Positions 45,475-54,815 of a DNA stretch of 64,000 nt are shown here, one piece after another; positions within the stretch are counted from its first letter, which is position 1; each line of letters opens with the position of its first letter. Under the pieces are notes generated by a model. The model was not told the origin of the DNA, ran no database searches, and was given only the letters and a program-made list of their open reading frames with translations. The position numbers and the translations under genes are program-made. This DNA is from JANJTY01 sp038257155. GTDB lineage: Bacteria; Pseudomonadota; Gammaproteobacteria; Xanthomonadales; Xanthomonadaceae. The stretch covers positions 1 to 64,000 of the forward strand of contig JBBSJP010000010.1 of assembly GCA_038257155.1 (NCBI GenBank), in the 5' to 3' direction.

Positions 45475-47856
45475 ATGAAAGCCAGCAGGTGGATGTGGGT
45501 TGTGTGGTGCGCAATGCCGGTCATGGTGGCAGCGGGGGATGAGCGCATCTTCGGAAGCAGTTTCGAGGCCGGCGAGACGCCACCGCCGCCGGTGGAAGCT
45601 TCCGGTGGCCTGGGCGCCAACCTCGATGCCGCGGTGGACTTCTCCTCGGTTTATCCCTTCACTGACTTCTTCAAGCAGTCGCGACCCTGGATCACCAGCG
45701 CGCCGAACGGCTGCACGCCGCCGGCCACTCCCGGGGCGTCGTGCTTTGACACGCTGGAAGCCGATCTGCTGGATCTCGATGCCGATGGCTGGGTGGCTTC
45801 GCTGCCGAACTGTGGTGATCCCGGGCAAGTGTTCTGCATCGCACGAACCGTATTCAACTCCGGTGGCGCACCCTACCCGGATGGTCAGTACCTGGTCATC
45901 TACGAGGGCCAGGGCACCATCACCTATGGCCTGGGTGCAACGAAGATCGGTGCGCAGTCGGTGCAGGGTCGAGATGTGCTGCAAGTGGATGGAAATTCCA
46001 TCTGGCAGCTCGACATCGCTGCCACCGACCCAGGCGACCCGATCCGCAACATCCAGGTGTTCCCGCCCGGTTTCGATCCTGCGGTCGCGCCAGTGCCCAC
46101 CTTCCATCCGGACTTCATCGCCGAGCTGGCGCCCTACCGCAGCCTGCGCTTCATGGACTGGATGCACACCAATGGCGGTGGGTTCTCGGGTGTGCCCAAT
46201 ACCCAGGAAGACTTCAGTGACCGGCCGCTGTTGAGCGAAGCGCACTGGACTCGCGAAGGCGGCGTGCCGCTGGAAGCGATGCTCGAACTGTCCAACCTGA
46301 CCGGCACCGAGCCCTGGTTCACCCTGCCGCACCGCGCCAACGATGCCTATGTTGAAGGCTTCGCCGACATGGTGCTGGCGCAGCTTGCCGATGGCGTCGA
46401 CGTCTATGTCGAGTATTCGAACGAGGTCTGGAACCCGGCGTTCCCGCAGGGTGGCGAGATCGAGGCACGCGGCAATGCAGTGTACGGTGGCCTGGGCGAT
46501 CCCTTCATCCGTCGCCTCAACATGCATGGCCAGCGCACCGCCGAGATCTGCGTGTTGTTCAAGGCGCGTTTTGGCGCCGAGGTCGAGCGCGTCGAATGCG
46601 TGCTGGGCGCGCAGGCTGCCAATGCCTTTACCCAGACCGAAGCCGCCGACTGCCCGTTGGCGATCCAGACCGCGCAGCGCGCCACTGCCTGCCACACCGA
46701 TATCGATTCGGTCGCGATTGCGCCTTACTTTGCCAACTACACCAATCTGCCGGTCAACGAGGACGAAGTCGAAACCTGGACACTTGACCAGTTGTTCGAC
46801 GAGCTCACCCTGGGCGGCCAGTTGCAGGACACGCTGCCGAACGTGGCCACGCCCTGCACGGAAAACTTCCCGCAGATTCCGACCCAGCCCTGCCCGGTGT
46901 CTTCGCTGCAGGAAACCATTCCCTGGACCATCGCGCACAAGTCTGCTGCCGATGGCCGCGGCCTTGCGATGACGGCCTATGAGGGTGGCCAGCACCTGGT
47001 TGGTGTTTTCGGAGTGGAGAACAACGACACCATCACCAGCCTGTTCACCAGTGCCAATCGCAATGCGCGCATGGGCGCGGTGTATGAGACCTACCTTGGC
47101 AACTGGAAGGACAACGGCGGCGAGCTGTTCATGGTGTTTTCGCTGAGCGGAAGCTACAGCCGTTTCGGCAGCTGGGGCATCATCGAATCGCTGGGTCAGA
47201 GCCCGCGCCCACCCAAGGCGCAGGCCATCGACGACTTCAACGCTGCCAATCCCTGCTGGTGGGAAGACTGCAACGTGGGTGGCGGCGGTGGTCCGCCGCC
47301 ACCGCCTCCGCCGCCCCCGCCACCGCCGGGATGCACGATCCTGCAGCTGCTGGGCGACAGTAGCCTGGAAGCCAGCGATTTCAGCAATCCGAACAACGTG
47401 ACTAACCCGTCCTGGAACTCAAGCTCGTCGCAGTTCGGCTCGGTGTTCTGCAATGCGGCTAACTGTCCCGACGATGGCGGCACCGCCGTGCCGCGTACGG
47501 GCAGCGTGTGGGCCTGGTTCGGCGGTATTGCCGCGGCAGAAAGCTCGAGCCTCAGCCAGAACGTCGTGATCCCCGCAGGCAGCGACCGGCACCTCAACTT
47601 CTTCCTGCGTCGCAGCCTGGTGGGCGAGCCGCTGACCGCCGAGCTTCGGGTGCGCGTTGATGGTGTTCTGCAACGTACGTTCGAGGAACCCGCGAGCGCC
47701 GAGAGCGCCTATCTGCAGCGCACGATTGACCTGTCCGCATTCACCGATGGCGCCTCGCACAGCATCCAGTTCGAGTACGCCAACCCGGCAGACGGTGGCA
47801 AGTCGAACTTCATCCTCGACGACATCACCCTGGAGTGCACGGCCAGCGGCAGTTGA
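45475..47856 (+). CDS. Secreted glycoside-hydrolase-like protein with C-terminal jelly-roll domain
   Basis: A 793-aa protein. A signal peptide (WMWVVWCAMPVMVAAG) is followed at once by ERIFGSSFEAGE, an N-terminal version of the F-x-DGFE tag. The main domain at about 60-605 looks like a clan-A TIM barrel: YVEYSNEVWNP near 312 has an Asn-Glu pair typical of the acid/base residue, and TAYEGGQHL near 500 offers a nucleophile Glu. A run of 12 prolines joins it to a C-terminal beta domain of about 175 residues (LDDITLEC at the end) that may bind carbohydrate. The exact GH family is not identified. Confidence 0.78.
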   Translation: MKASRWMWVVWCAMPVMVAAGDERIFGSSFEAGETPPPPVEASGGLGANLDAAVDFSSVYPFTDFFKQSRPWITSAPNGCTPPATPGASCFDTLEADLLDLDADGWVASLPNCGDPGQVFCIARTVFNSGGAPYPDGQYLVIYEGQGTITYGLGATKIGAQSVQGRDVLQVDGNSIWQLDIAATDPGDPIRNIQVFPPGFDPAVAPVPTFHPDFIAELAPYRSLRFMDWMHTNGGGFSGVPNTQEDFSDRPLLSEAHWTREGGVPLEAMLELSNLTGTEPWFTLPHRANDAYVEGFADMVLAQLADGVDVYVEYSNEVWNPAFPQGGEIEARGNAVYGGLGDPFIRRLNMHGQRTAEICVLFKARFGAEVERVECVLGAQAANAFTQTEAADCPLAIQTAQRATACHTDIDSVAIAPYFANYTNLPVNEDEVETWTLDQLFDELTLGGQLQDTLPNVATPCTENFPQIPTQPCPVSSLQETIPWTIAHKSAADGRGLAMTAYEGGQHLVGVFGVENNDTITSLFTSANRNARMGAVYETYLGNWKDNGGELFMVFSLSGSYSRFGSWGIIESLGQSPRPPKAQAIDDFNAANPCWWEDCNVGGGGGPPPPPPPPPPPPGCTILQLLGDSSLEASDFSNPNNVTNPSWNSSSSQFGSVFCNAANCPDDGGTAVPRTGSVWAWFGGIAAAESSSLSQNVVIPAGSDRHLNFFLRRSLVGEPLTAELRVRVDGVLQRTFEEPASAESAYLQRTIDLSAFTDGASHSIQFEYANPADGGKSNFILDDITLECTASGS

Positions 47857-47864
47857 GCCGGTTG

Positions 47865-47890
47865 GCCCGGGCGACGTGAGTCGCCCGGGC
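47865..47890 (+). terminator. GC-rich hairpin after the GH-like gene
   Basis: GCCCGGGCGAC and GTCGCCCGGGC form a perfect 11-bp stem with a GTGA tetraloop, 9 bp after the stop codon. No long T-run follows (TGCTGGTTGGTT), so termination is likely but not certain. Confidence 0.6.
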
Positions 47891-47985
47891 TGCTGGTTGG
47901 TTCCCGCACACACGGTGCACATCATCTGCGCGACACTAGCGCTCGGAAAGCCCCGAACCCACCGGGTTCCTCCCAGGAGCGCTGC

Positions 47986-48621
47986 ATGAACACCGTTTGT
48001 GAACTGTCTCCACTGGTTCGCCCGCGCGGCGAGTTTCCCGATCCACCCAAGGACATCGTCGCAAGCAGGGAGCCGCAGTCCATGGTGCTGGCCGGCGGCT
48101 GTTTTTGGTGTGTCGAGGCGGTGTTCCGCCAGGTCGACGGCGTGGTGGAAGCGGTCTCGGGCTACGCCGGCGGCGAGGCTGATTCGGCCGACTACCGCAG
48201 CGTCTGCAGCGGGCAGACGGCACATGCCGAAGTGGTGCGCGTGGTGTTCGATACGCAACGCATCAGCCTTGGCCAGATCCTGAAAGTGTTCTTTTCGGTG
48301 GCGCATGATCCGACCCATCGCGGCCGGCAGGGCAATGATGTGGGCCCGCAGTACCGTTCGGCGATCTTCGTGGCCGATGCCGCGCAGCGTGAGGTGGCGG
48401 AAAGCTATATCGAGGCCATCGATGCGGCGCAGGTGTTTGCAGCGCCGGTGGCGACGCAGCTGGAGCCGCTGCAGCAGTTCTTCCGCGCCGAGGACTATCA
48501 CCAGGACTACGCCGCGCAGAATCCCAACCAGCCCTACATCGCGGCGGTTTCCGCGCCCAAGGTGGCCAAGCTTCGCCAGCGCTTTCCCGAAGCCCTCAAG
48601 CGCAGCGGGGACGCGCCGTGA
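47986..48621 (+). CDS. msrA: Peptide-methionine (S)-S-oxide reductase
   Basis: Reduces the S epimer of methionine sulfoxide in proteins. The 211-aa product has the catalytic GGCFWCVEAVF motif, VSGYAGG and the HYQ-like YHQDYAAQNP. It carries about 35 extra residues before the catalytic core, with no signal peptide, so it is probably cytoplasmic. AGGAG lies upstream of the ATG. It overlaps msrB by 4 bp (GTGA). Confidence 0.95.
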   Translation: MNTVCELSPLVRPRGEFPDPPKDIVASREPQSMVLAGGCFWCVEAVFRQVDGVVEAVSGYAGGEADSADYRSVCSGQTAHAEVVRVVFDTQRISLGQILKVFFSVAHDPTHRGRQGNDVGPQYRSAIFVADAAQREVAESYIEAIDAAQVFAAPVATQLEPLQQFFRAEDYHQDYAAQNPNQPYIAAVSAPKVAKLRQRFPEALKRSGDAP

Positions 48622-49052
48622 GCGCGCGTGTTTCTGCTTCCGGATTCGACCTGACGCCGCTGACCGATGTCGAGCGCGAGCACCGTGCTGCCAAGCTCGA
48701 TCCAGAGGCGCGCCGCGTGCTGTTGGCGCACGGCACCGAGGCACCGTTCTGCGGCGGGCTGCTGGATGAGAAGGGTGCCGGCGTGTACCAGTGCGCGCTG
48801 TGTGAGTTGCCGCTGTTCCGCGCCGCCGCCAAGTTCGAATCGGGTACCGGCTGGCCCAGCTTTCACAGCCCGTTCGATCCGGAGCACATCAGCCAGATCC
48901 GTGACAGCAGCCATGGCATGGTGCGCATCGAGATCCGCTGCGCGCGCTGTGCCGGACATCTTGGGCACGTGTTTCCTGACGGTCCGAAGCCGAGCGGCCA
49001 GCGTTATTGCCTGAACTCGGCCGCGCTGCATTTTGTCGCCGAGGCGGGCTGA
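48618..49052 (+). CDS. msrB: Peptide-methionine (R)-S-oxide reductase
   Basis: Reduces the R epimer of methionine sulfoxide. The 144-aa product has two zinc-binding CxxC pairs (CALC, CARC), GTGWPSF, GHVFPDGP and the catalytic Cys in RYCLNSAAL. The GTG start at 48618 overlaps the msrA stop, so the two are translated together. Cysteine rather than selenocysteine is encoded. Confidence 0.96.
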   Translation: MSARVSASGFDLTPLTDVEREHRAAKLDPEARRVLLAHGTEAPFCGGLLDEKGAGVYQCALCELPLFRAAAKFESGTGWPSFHSPFDPEHISQIRDSSHGMVRIEIRCARCAGHLGHVFPDGPKPSGQRYCLNSAALHFVAEAG

Positions 49053-49457
49053 TCAAGCGCGCCGCGGAAGCGTGGCCAAGGCGACATAGGCCAGAAACAC
49101 CAGCGAGACAACGTCGTAGGCAAGCACGCGCGTCAGCTCCGCCCCGAGTGGCCATGCCATCAGCGCAAGACCCAGGAAGATCAGATCGCTGGCCCCAACC
49201 AGGGCCATCGAAGGTGTTCGCAAGGCCGGTCTGAACATCGCAATCAGCAGCATCGTGCCCATCAGGCCGAACACGGCGGCGCGATGCTGCAGCAACAGGA
49301 TCGTTGCTGGGTCAAGGTTGGCTAGTCCGTATAGCCGCTGTAGCATCTCCACACTGAGTAAACCCAGCAGCGGCAAGAGGTGGATTACTGCCGACCCCGC
49401 CAGCGCAAGATTCAGGGCCCAGCGCGGACCGCGCACGGAATCCGTTGCCGGGTTCAT
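49053..49457 (-). CDS. Hypothetical membrane protein, pair member 1
   Basis: A 134-aa protein with four predicted spans: LNLALAGSAVIHLLPLLGLL, AAVFGLMGTMLLIAMF, LVGASDLIFLGLALMAWPLG and VVSLVFLAYVALATL. The family is not recognised. The ATG at 49457 overlaps the stop of the upstream gene (ATGA). It is convergent with msrB, whose stop codon abuts its own. Confidence 0.72.
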   Translation of the reverse strand: MNPATDSVRGPRWALNLALAGSAVIHLLPLLGLLSVEMLQRLYGLANLDPATILLLQHRAAVFGLMGTMLLIAMFRPALRTPSMALVGASDLIFLGLALMAWPLGAELTRVLAYDVVSLVFLAYVALATLPRRA

Positions 49458-49858
49458 GCATCGACCTGCTGCGGACTGCGGCGCATTCCGATGAATTGCA
49501 GTTCGGCGAACAGGGCGACCACGGCGGCTTGGGTCAAGAGCAGGGCAACGCCGAGCGTACCGGGAGTGATCCATCCGGAAAAGGTCAACAACACGCTTTC
49601 CAGTGCCCATAGCGTGTTGCCGATGACGATGAACCAGACCGCGCCACGGGCCAGCCTGGGTCGGGCGCTCAGCAAGCCGATGATCACGCCATAGGCGAGC
49701 ATGAACAGGCCGATGCCCAGCACCCAGGCCGGCGGTGCACCGATCACTTCGTCCAGTGGGCGCGCCAACAGACAGGTGAGCAGGCCGACCGCCGCGCTGG
49801 CGACGGCGTCAAGTCGCAGAGCGGAACGCAGCAGGGGAGAGGGAGTGATGTGCGACAT
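49454..49858 (-). CDS. Hypothetical membrane protein, pair member 2
   Basis: A 134-aa protein with four spans: AVASAAVGLLTCLLARPL, WVLGIGLFMLAYGVIIGLL, AVWFIVIGNTLWALESVLL and LGVALLLTQAAVVALFAEL. AAGGAAG lies before the ATG. Translationally coupled to the following membrane gene and divergent from the MmyB-type regulator at 49967, which probably controls the pair. Confidence 0.75.
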   Translation of the reverse strand: MSHITPSPLLRSALRLDAVASAAVGLLTCLLARPLDEVIGAPPAWVLGIGLFMLAYGVIIGLLSARPRLARGAVWFIVIGNTLWALESVLLTFSGWITPGTLGVALLLTQAAVVALFAELQFIGMRRSPQQVDA

Positions 49859-49954
49859 GGCGAGGCTTCCTTTTGGCTGTTGCGATCAGCATCGCGCGGT
49901 CTGCGCCGTGCGTCGATTACCTGGCAGGTAATGTTCCGCAGCAATGTGAGGCGA

Positions 49955-49960
49955 TAGGAT
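49955..49960 (+). promoter_or_regulatory. -10 box of a putative leaderless transcript
   Basis: TAGGAT lies 6 nt before the ATG of the regulator gene at 49967 with no ribosome binding site. The divergent membrane-protein gene starts 108 bp away, so the regulator could control both from this gap. Confidence 0.4.
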
Positions 49961-49966
49961 GCCGGC

Positions 49967-50761
49967 ATGAATGCAAATGCCACTCTGGGACCGTTGCTGC
50001 GCGACTGGCGCCAGCAGCGTCGGCTCAGCCAGCTGGAACTGGCCGGCGACGCGGAGATTTCTGCCCGTCATCTGAGTTTCGTCGAGACCGGGCGGTCCCG
50101 GCCCAGCCGGGCACTCATCCTGCGGTTTGGCGAGTTGCTGCAGTTGCCCCTGCGCGAGCGCAACCGGCTGCTGCTGGCCGGTGGTTTCGCGCCGCAGTTC
50201 TGCGAGCACGACTGGAATGATCCCGCCCTGGCCGGCGCGCGCGAGGCGGTGCAACGGGTCATCACCGCGCACGAGCCGTTTCCCGCGCTGGCTGTGGACC
50301 GTCACTGGAACATGCTGCTCAGCAACCGCACTGCGCAGCGCCTGCTGCAGGGCGTGGCGCCCGAGTTGCTGACGCCGACCGCCAATGTGCTGCGCATCAC
50401 CCTGCATCCGCGCGGCCTGGGCCCAGCCATCATCAACCTCGGTCCCTGGCGCAGGCATTTGCTGCACCGACTGCATCGCCAGGCATCCAGCCTGCGCGAT
50501 CCGCAGCTCGATGCCCTGCTGGCTGAATTGTCGGCCTACCCCTTGCTTCCCGGTGAGAGCGACGACGGCGAGCTGGAATCGCCGATGCCCGATGTGGTGG
50601 TCCTGTTCCGTGTGCGCAGCGAGCTGGGCGAGCTGGCCTTGTTCAGCACACTGACGGTCTTTGGCACGCCAACCGACGTGACCTTGTCGGAGATCGCCAT
50701 CGAGGCCTTCTTTCCTGCCGATCAAGCCACCGCCGAACGGCTTCGACAGCTCGCGGGGTGA
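49967..50761 (+). CDS. XRE-family regulator with MmyB-like ligand-binding domain
   Basis: A 264-aa transcription factor. The N-terminal Cro/CI-type HTH (LLRDWRQQRRLSQLELAGDA, ISARHLSFVETGRSRPSR) is followed by the MmyB-like PAS-type domain that starts FPALAVDRHWNMLLSNRTAQ. MmyB-like domains bind fatty-acid-like ligands in characterised relatives. The likely targets are its own gene and the divergent pair of membrane proteins. Confidence 0.9.
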   Translation: MNANATLGPLLRDWRQQRRLSQLELAGDAEISARHLSFVETGRSRPSRALILRFGELLQLPLRERNRLLLAGGFAPQFCEHDWNDPALAGAREAVQRVITAHEPFPALAVDRHWNMLLSNRTAQRLLQGVAPELLTPTANVLRITLHPRGLGPAIINLGPWRRHLLHRLHRQASSLRDPQLDALLAELSAYPLLPGESDDGELESPMPDVVVLFRVRSELGELALFSTLTVFGTPTDVTLSEIAIEAFFPADQATAERLRQLAG

Positions 50762-50857
50762 GGGGCTCCGGCGCGCGTCCACAGCGCCATCGCGCAGTCC
50801 TGCGCTGGAACCGGTTACCCTGCGCGCCTTGATCACTGCCCGGAACGCGCGGTTTCG

Positions 50858-52780
50858 ATGAGTCTGTCGCAAGTACTGATCCTCGCCGTTCTGCTGGCGA
50901 CGGTGGGAATGTTTCTTTGGGGCCGTTGGCGACACGACATGGTCGCGGTCGGCGCGCTGCTGGCCTGTGTGTTTGTCGGGCTGGTGCCGTTCGATCAGGC
51001 TTTTGCCGGTTTCAGCCATCCGGCCGTGATCACGGTCGCCTGCGTGCTGGTATTGAGTCGTGCCCTGCAGGAGTCGGGTGCGGTGGACGTACTGGCACGA
51101 CGCATGCTGCCGGCCAATTCCGGGCCGACCGTGTCGATCGCGGCGTTGGCGACACTGGCGGCGATCCTTTCCGGTTTCATGAACAACGTCGGTGCGCTCG
51201 CCCTGCTGATGCCGGTAGCACTTCAGATCGCGGTGAAACAGGGGCTGCCACCGGGCAAGGTGCTGATGCCGCTGGCCTTCGGGTCGATCCTGGGAGGAAT
51301 GACCACGCTGATCGGTACACCACCGAACCTGATCGTGGCTGGCTTTCGGGCCGAGCAATCAGGCACCAGCTTCGGCATGTTCGATTTCACCCCGGTGGGT
51401 CTCGGCGTGGCGGCGGTCGGCCTGATGTTCGTGGCTCTGGTGGGCTGGCGTCTGGTTCCGGCCCGCAAGCGCGCTGATAGTGAGTCCTTTGAGACGGGCG
51501 CTTACCTGACCGAGGCGCGCGTACCCAAGGACAGCAAGGCGGTGGGCTTGCGCATGCGCCAGGCGGAAGCGGAGCTGGAGGATTCGGGCGCGCAGATCGT
51601 GGGATTGGTCAGGAACGAGGTGCACGTCAATGCGCCACATCCTGGGCGACTGATCCGCTCGGGTGACATTTTGGTGATCGAAGCCGAGGCAGATACCTTG
51701 GCAAGCGCGCTCTCCAGTCTGGGCCTGAAGCTGGAGGAGGCTCGGCCAACGGCATCGCCGCCCAAGACAGACGATGAAACCGAAGCGGCGTCAGACAATG
51801 AGGCTGTCGCCATGGATGCCCCCTCGGACGAGCTCGACAATATCCCGGCAGGTGCAGCGGCAGAAGCCGTCGAGCAGGAGAAGCAGGACGATCATGCCGG
51901 CGAAACCCCGTCACGTGCATCGGATGAGGTTGCGCTTGCCGAACTCGCAATTCTGCCGGGCTCCGCCCTGGTGCGGCGATCGGCCAGCGACCTGCTGTTG
52001 CGCACCCGCTACGGCATCAACCTGTTGGCCGTGTCGCGGCAGGGAACTCGTTCCACCTCGCGTTTGCGCACGCTGTCGCTGGAGGCCGGCGACGTGCTGC
52101 TGATGCAGGGTCCGCCTGAGGCCATGCAGGAATTCTCCAACAATCATGGCTGCGTGCCTCTCGCTGAGCGCGCGCTGCGTATCCCGGACACCCGCAAGGC
52201 CTGGTTGTCGGGACTGATCATGGCACTCGCCATCGGTGGCGCAGCGCTGGGACTGCTGCCGGCGGCGGTTTCGTTTGCTGGTGGTGTATTGGCTTCCATG
52301 GCGCTGCGTACCGTCCAGCCACGCTCGGTGTATGACGCGATCGACTGGTCGGTGATCGTCCTGCTGGCTGCCCTGATTCCGGTTGCTGCCGCGATGGAAA
52401 CCAGCGGCGCCGCCGATCTGATCGCGCGGGTGCTGCTCAACAACCTGGCGCAGGGCAATGCCTTGCTCGCTTTGGTGCTGGTGCTGGTAGTCACGATGAC
52501 GCTGTCCGACCTGATGAACAACGCCGCCACCGCGGCGGTGATGTGTCCGATCGCAATCGGCACCGCGACTCAGTTGGGTGTCAATCCGGACGCCTTTCTG
52601 ATGGCAGTGGCGATCGGTGCGTCCTGCGCCTTCCTCACCCCGATCGGACATCAGAACAACACCCTGATCCTCGGTCCAGGTGGGTTCCACTTCGGCGACT
52701 ACTGGCGCCTCGGCCTGCCGCTGGAGCTGCTGGTTATTGCGGTAGCGGTTCCGCTGTTGCTGTGGGTCTGGCCGCTGTAG
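50858..52780 (+). CDS. SLC13-family permease with two RCK_C domains
   Basis: A 640-aa transporter of the divalent anion:Na+ symporter family. The first half has FSHPAVITVACVLVLSRAL, GFMNNVGALALLMPVA and GTPPNLIVAGF. The second half repeats the design with LSDLMNNAATAAVMCPIAIG and LTPIGHQNNTLILGPGG. Between them lie two TrkA-C/RCK_C regulatory domains at about 215-285 and 355-425. They are separated by a roughly 60-residue acidic linker (DDETEAASDNEAVAMDAPSD) longer than usual. The substrate is not determinable; sulfate or dicarboxylates are typical. Confidence 0.9.
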   Translation: MSLSQVLILAVLLATVGMFLWGRWRHDMVAVGALLACVFVGLVPFDQAFAGFSHPAVITVACVLVLSRALQESGAVDVLARRMLPANSGPTVSIAALATLAAILSGFMNNVGALALLMPVALQIAVKQGLPPGKVLMPLAFGSILGGMTTLIGTPPNLIVAGFRAEQSGTSFGMFDFTPVGLGVAAVGLMFVALVGWRLVPARKRADSESFETGAYLTEARVPKDSKAVGLRMRQAEAELEDSGAQIVGLVRNEVHVNAPHPGRLIRSGDILVIEAEADTLASALSSLGLKLEEARPTASPPKTDDETEAASDNEAVAMDAPSDELDNIPAGAAAEAVEQEKQDDHAGETPSRASDEVALAELAILPGSALVRRSASDLLLRTRYGINLLAVSRQGTRSTSRLRTLSLEAGDVLLMQGPPEAMQEFSNNHGCVPLAERALRIPDTRKAWLSGLIMALAIGGAALGLLPAAVSFAGGVLASMALRTVQPRSVYDAIDWSVIVLLAALIPVAAAMETSGAADLIARVLLNNLAQGNALLALVLVLVVTMTLSDLMNNAATAAVMCPIAIGTATQLGVNPDAFLMAVAIGASCAFLTPIGHQNNTLILGPGGFHFGDYWRLGLPLELLVIAVAVPLLLWVWPL

Positions 52781-52822
52781 CCTGGTTAGCACCTCCACTT
52801 CTGCTAATCGGTTTCTTCATTT

Positions 52823-52940
52823 GTAGGGCAAGCGTGTCGCTTGCCTGCAAAGCCTTGGGAGCCGACGGGGCAGGCCGGTCGGCTGGATTGGTACTGCGAG
52901 TCTTAGAGCGAAGTGCGGCAAGCGACACGCTTGCCCTACA
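52823..52940. repeat. 118-bp element with perfect 24-bp terminal inverted repeats
   Basis: The 24 bases at 52823-52846 and at 52917-52940 are exact reverse complements. Each begins TGTAGGGC and contains a smaller palindrome GCAAGCG-TGT-CGCTTGC. The 70-bp interior is unlike the stem. The GTAG foot puts it in the same group as the other hairpin elements, but its ends are the best conserved, suggesting recent movement. It lies between two convergent genes. Confidence 0.85.
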
Positions 52941-52954
52941 GCAACTGTCTCCAA

Positions 52955-54760
52955 TCAGGCGCTGGCTGCAACCTCGCGCGGCGCCAATCCGAACTGCAGG
53001 CGCGCCAGCTCGGCGTACAGGCCGCCCTCGGCCATCAGCGCCTCGTGCGTGCCACTGGCGACAATCCGGCCCTGATCCATGACCACGATGCGGTCGGCAT
53101 TCAGCACGGTGGCCAGTCGATGCGCGATGACCAGACTGGTACGGCCCTGCATCAGGCGCTCCAGGGCTTGCTGGATGGCGCGTTCGCTTTGTGCGTCGAG
53201 CGCGCTGGTGGCCTCGTCGAGCAGCAGGATGGGGGCGTCCTTCAGTACCGCGCGGGCAATCGCGATGCGCTGCTGCTGGCCACCGGAAAGGCGCGCGCCG
53301 CGCTCGCCAAGGTAGGTGGCATAGGCTTCGGGCAGGGCGCTGAGAAATCCGTTCGCCTCGGCCGTGGTGGCGGCTTCGATCACTTCCGCATCGCTGGCTT
53401 CAAGCCGGCCGTAACGGATGTTGTCGAAGGCATTGGCGCCGAAGATCACCGGATTCTGCGGCACCAGCGCCAACTGGCCACGCAGCTCTGCAGGATCGAA
53501 TTCGCGCAGGTCGATGCCATCGATGCTGATGCGGCCCACATCCGGATCATGAAAACGCAGCAGCAGTTGCAGTACGGTGCTCTTGCCCGCGCCGGAAGGC
53601 CCCACCAGGGCCACGCGCTCGCCAGGCCGCAGGCTGAGGTCAAAGTCATCCAGGGCCGGTGTGTCCGGGCGCGAAGGGTAGTGGAAGCGCACGCCCTCGA
53701 AGCGGATCGCGCCGCGCAATGGCTGCGGCACCGGCGTGGCGTGTCCCGGCGCGCGAACACTGGGTTGTTCGGCCAGCAGCTCGCCAAGCCGGCTCATGCC
53801 GCCAGCCGCGCGCTGCACTTCGCTCCAGACTTCAGTCAGCGCGCCGACCGATCCTGCGCCCAGCACTGCGTAGAGCACGAATTGACCCAGCACGCCGGCG
53901 CTCAGGCTGCCGGTGACCACATCCTTGGCGCCGATCCACAGCACGCCGGTGATGGCGCCGAAGACCAGCACGATCACCACCGCGGTAAGCAGAGCCTGGG
54001 TGCGAACCCGGCGTCTTGCTGCGCCGAAGGCCTGCTCGACCGCGCCGCCGAACCGCTCGGCCTCGTACCCTTCGCGCGCGTAGCTCTGCACCGTGTGCAT
54101 GGCATTGAGCGTTTCGCCGGCGCGGGCGTTGGCATCGGCGGTGCGGTCCTGGCTTTCGCGCGAGCGCTTCTGCACGTGACGGCCAAACAGCACAATCGGC
54201 AGTACGGTCAGGGGGATGCCGATTGCCGCCATGCCCGCCAGACGCGGGCTCGTCACGGCCAGCATGATGGCAGCGCCCGTCAAGGTCACCACGCTGCGCA
54301 GCGCGACCGAGGCGCTGGAGCCCACCACGGTGCGCAGCAATTCAGTGTCAGCCGAAAGGCGCGACAGCAACTCGCCGGTTCGGGTGCGCTCAAAGAACGC
54401 CTGATCGAGCTGCATCAGCCGCTCGTACACTCGCCGGCGCATGTCGGCTGCAATGCGCTCACCCAGCAGGCTGACGAAGAAGAACCGGGCCGCGGTTGCG
54501 AAGGCCAGCACCACAGCCACGCCAAGCAGGGCGGCGAAGTAGCGGTCTATGGCCGTCGGATCGTCGCCGGCAAAACCACCGTCGATCATATAGCGCACCG
54601 CCACCGGCAGGCTCAGCGTGGCCGTCGAGGACAGGGCGAGAAAGCCCAGCCATGCGGCGATCAGCCCGCGGTAGCGGAGGGCGTGCGGCCACAATGCTGC
54701 CAGCGCGGCCAAGGGGCGCTGCACGGGCTTTTCGTCAGGGGATTCGATGCTGTCGCTCAA
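52955..54760 (-). CDS. ABC exporter, fused permease and ATPase (MsbA-related)
   Basis: A 601-aa half-transporter with six membrane spans in the first 320 residues and a C-terminal nucleotide-binding domain. The domain has Walker A GPSGAGKST, the Q-loop LVPQNPVIF, signature LSGGQQQR, Walker B ILLLDEATSALD and the switch His in IAHRLATV. It resembles the MsbA-related exporter family rather than MsbA itself. The substrate is unknown; lipids or hydrophobic compounds are typical. It is the last gene of a run beginning with an ECF sigma factor, 55 bp after yigZ. Confidence 0.92.
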   Translation of the reverse strand: MSDSIESPDEKPVQRPLAALAALWPHALRYRGLIAAWLGFLALSSTATLSLPVAVRYMIDGGFAGDDPTAIDRYFAALLGVAVVLAFATAARFFFVSLLGERIAADMRRRVYERLMQLDQAFFERTRTGELLSRLSADTELLRTVVGSSASVALRSVVTLTGAAIMLAVTSPRLAGMAAIGIPLTVLPIVLFGRHVQKRSRESQDRTADANARAGETLNAMHTVQSYAREGYEAERFGGAVEQAFGAARRRVRTQALLTAVVIVLVFGAITGVLWIGAKDVVTGSLSAGVLGQFVLYAVLGAGSVGALTEVWSEVQRAAGGMSRLGELLAEQPSVRAPGHATPVPQPLRGAIRFEGVRFHYPSRPDTPALDDFDLSLRPGERVALVGPSGAGKSTVLQLLLRFHDPDVGRISIDGIDLREFDPAELRGQLALVPQNPVIFGANAFDNIRYGRLEASDAEVIEAATTAEANGFLSALPEAYATYLGERGARLSGGQQQRIAIARAVLKDAPILLLDEATSALDAQSERAIQQALERLMQGRTSLVIAHRLATVLNADRIVVMDQGRIVASGTHEALMAEGGLYAELARLQFGLAPREVAASA

Positions 54761-54815
54761 TGCTGGTGGTCTGTTGCGATGGCCGCGCCAGACTGGCGGC
54801 GGCAGGGCTGGTCAC

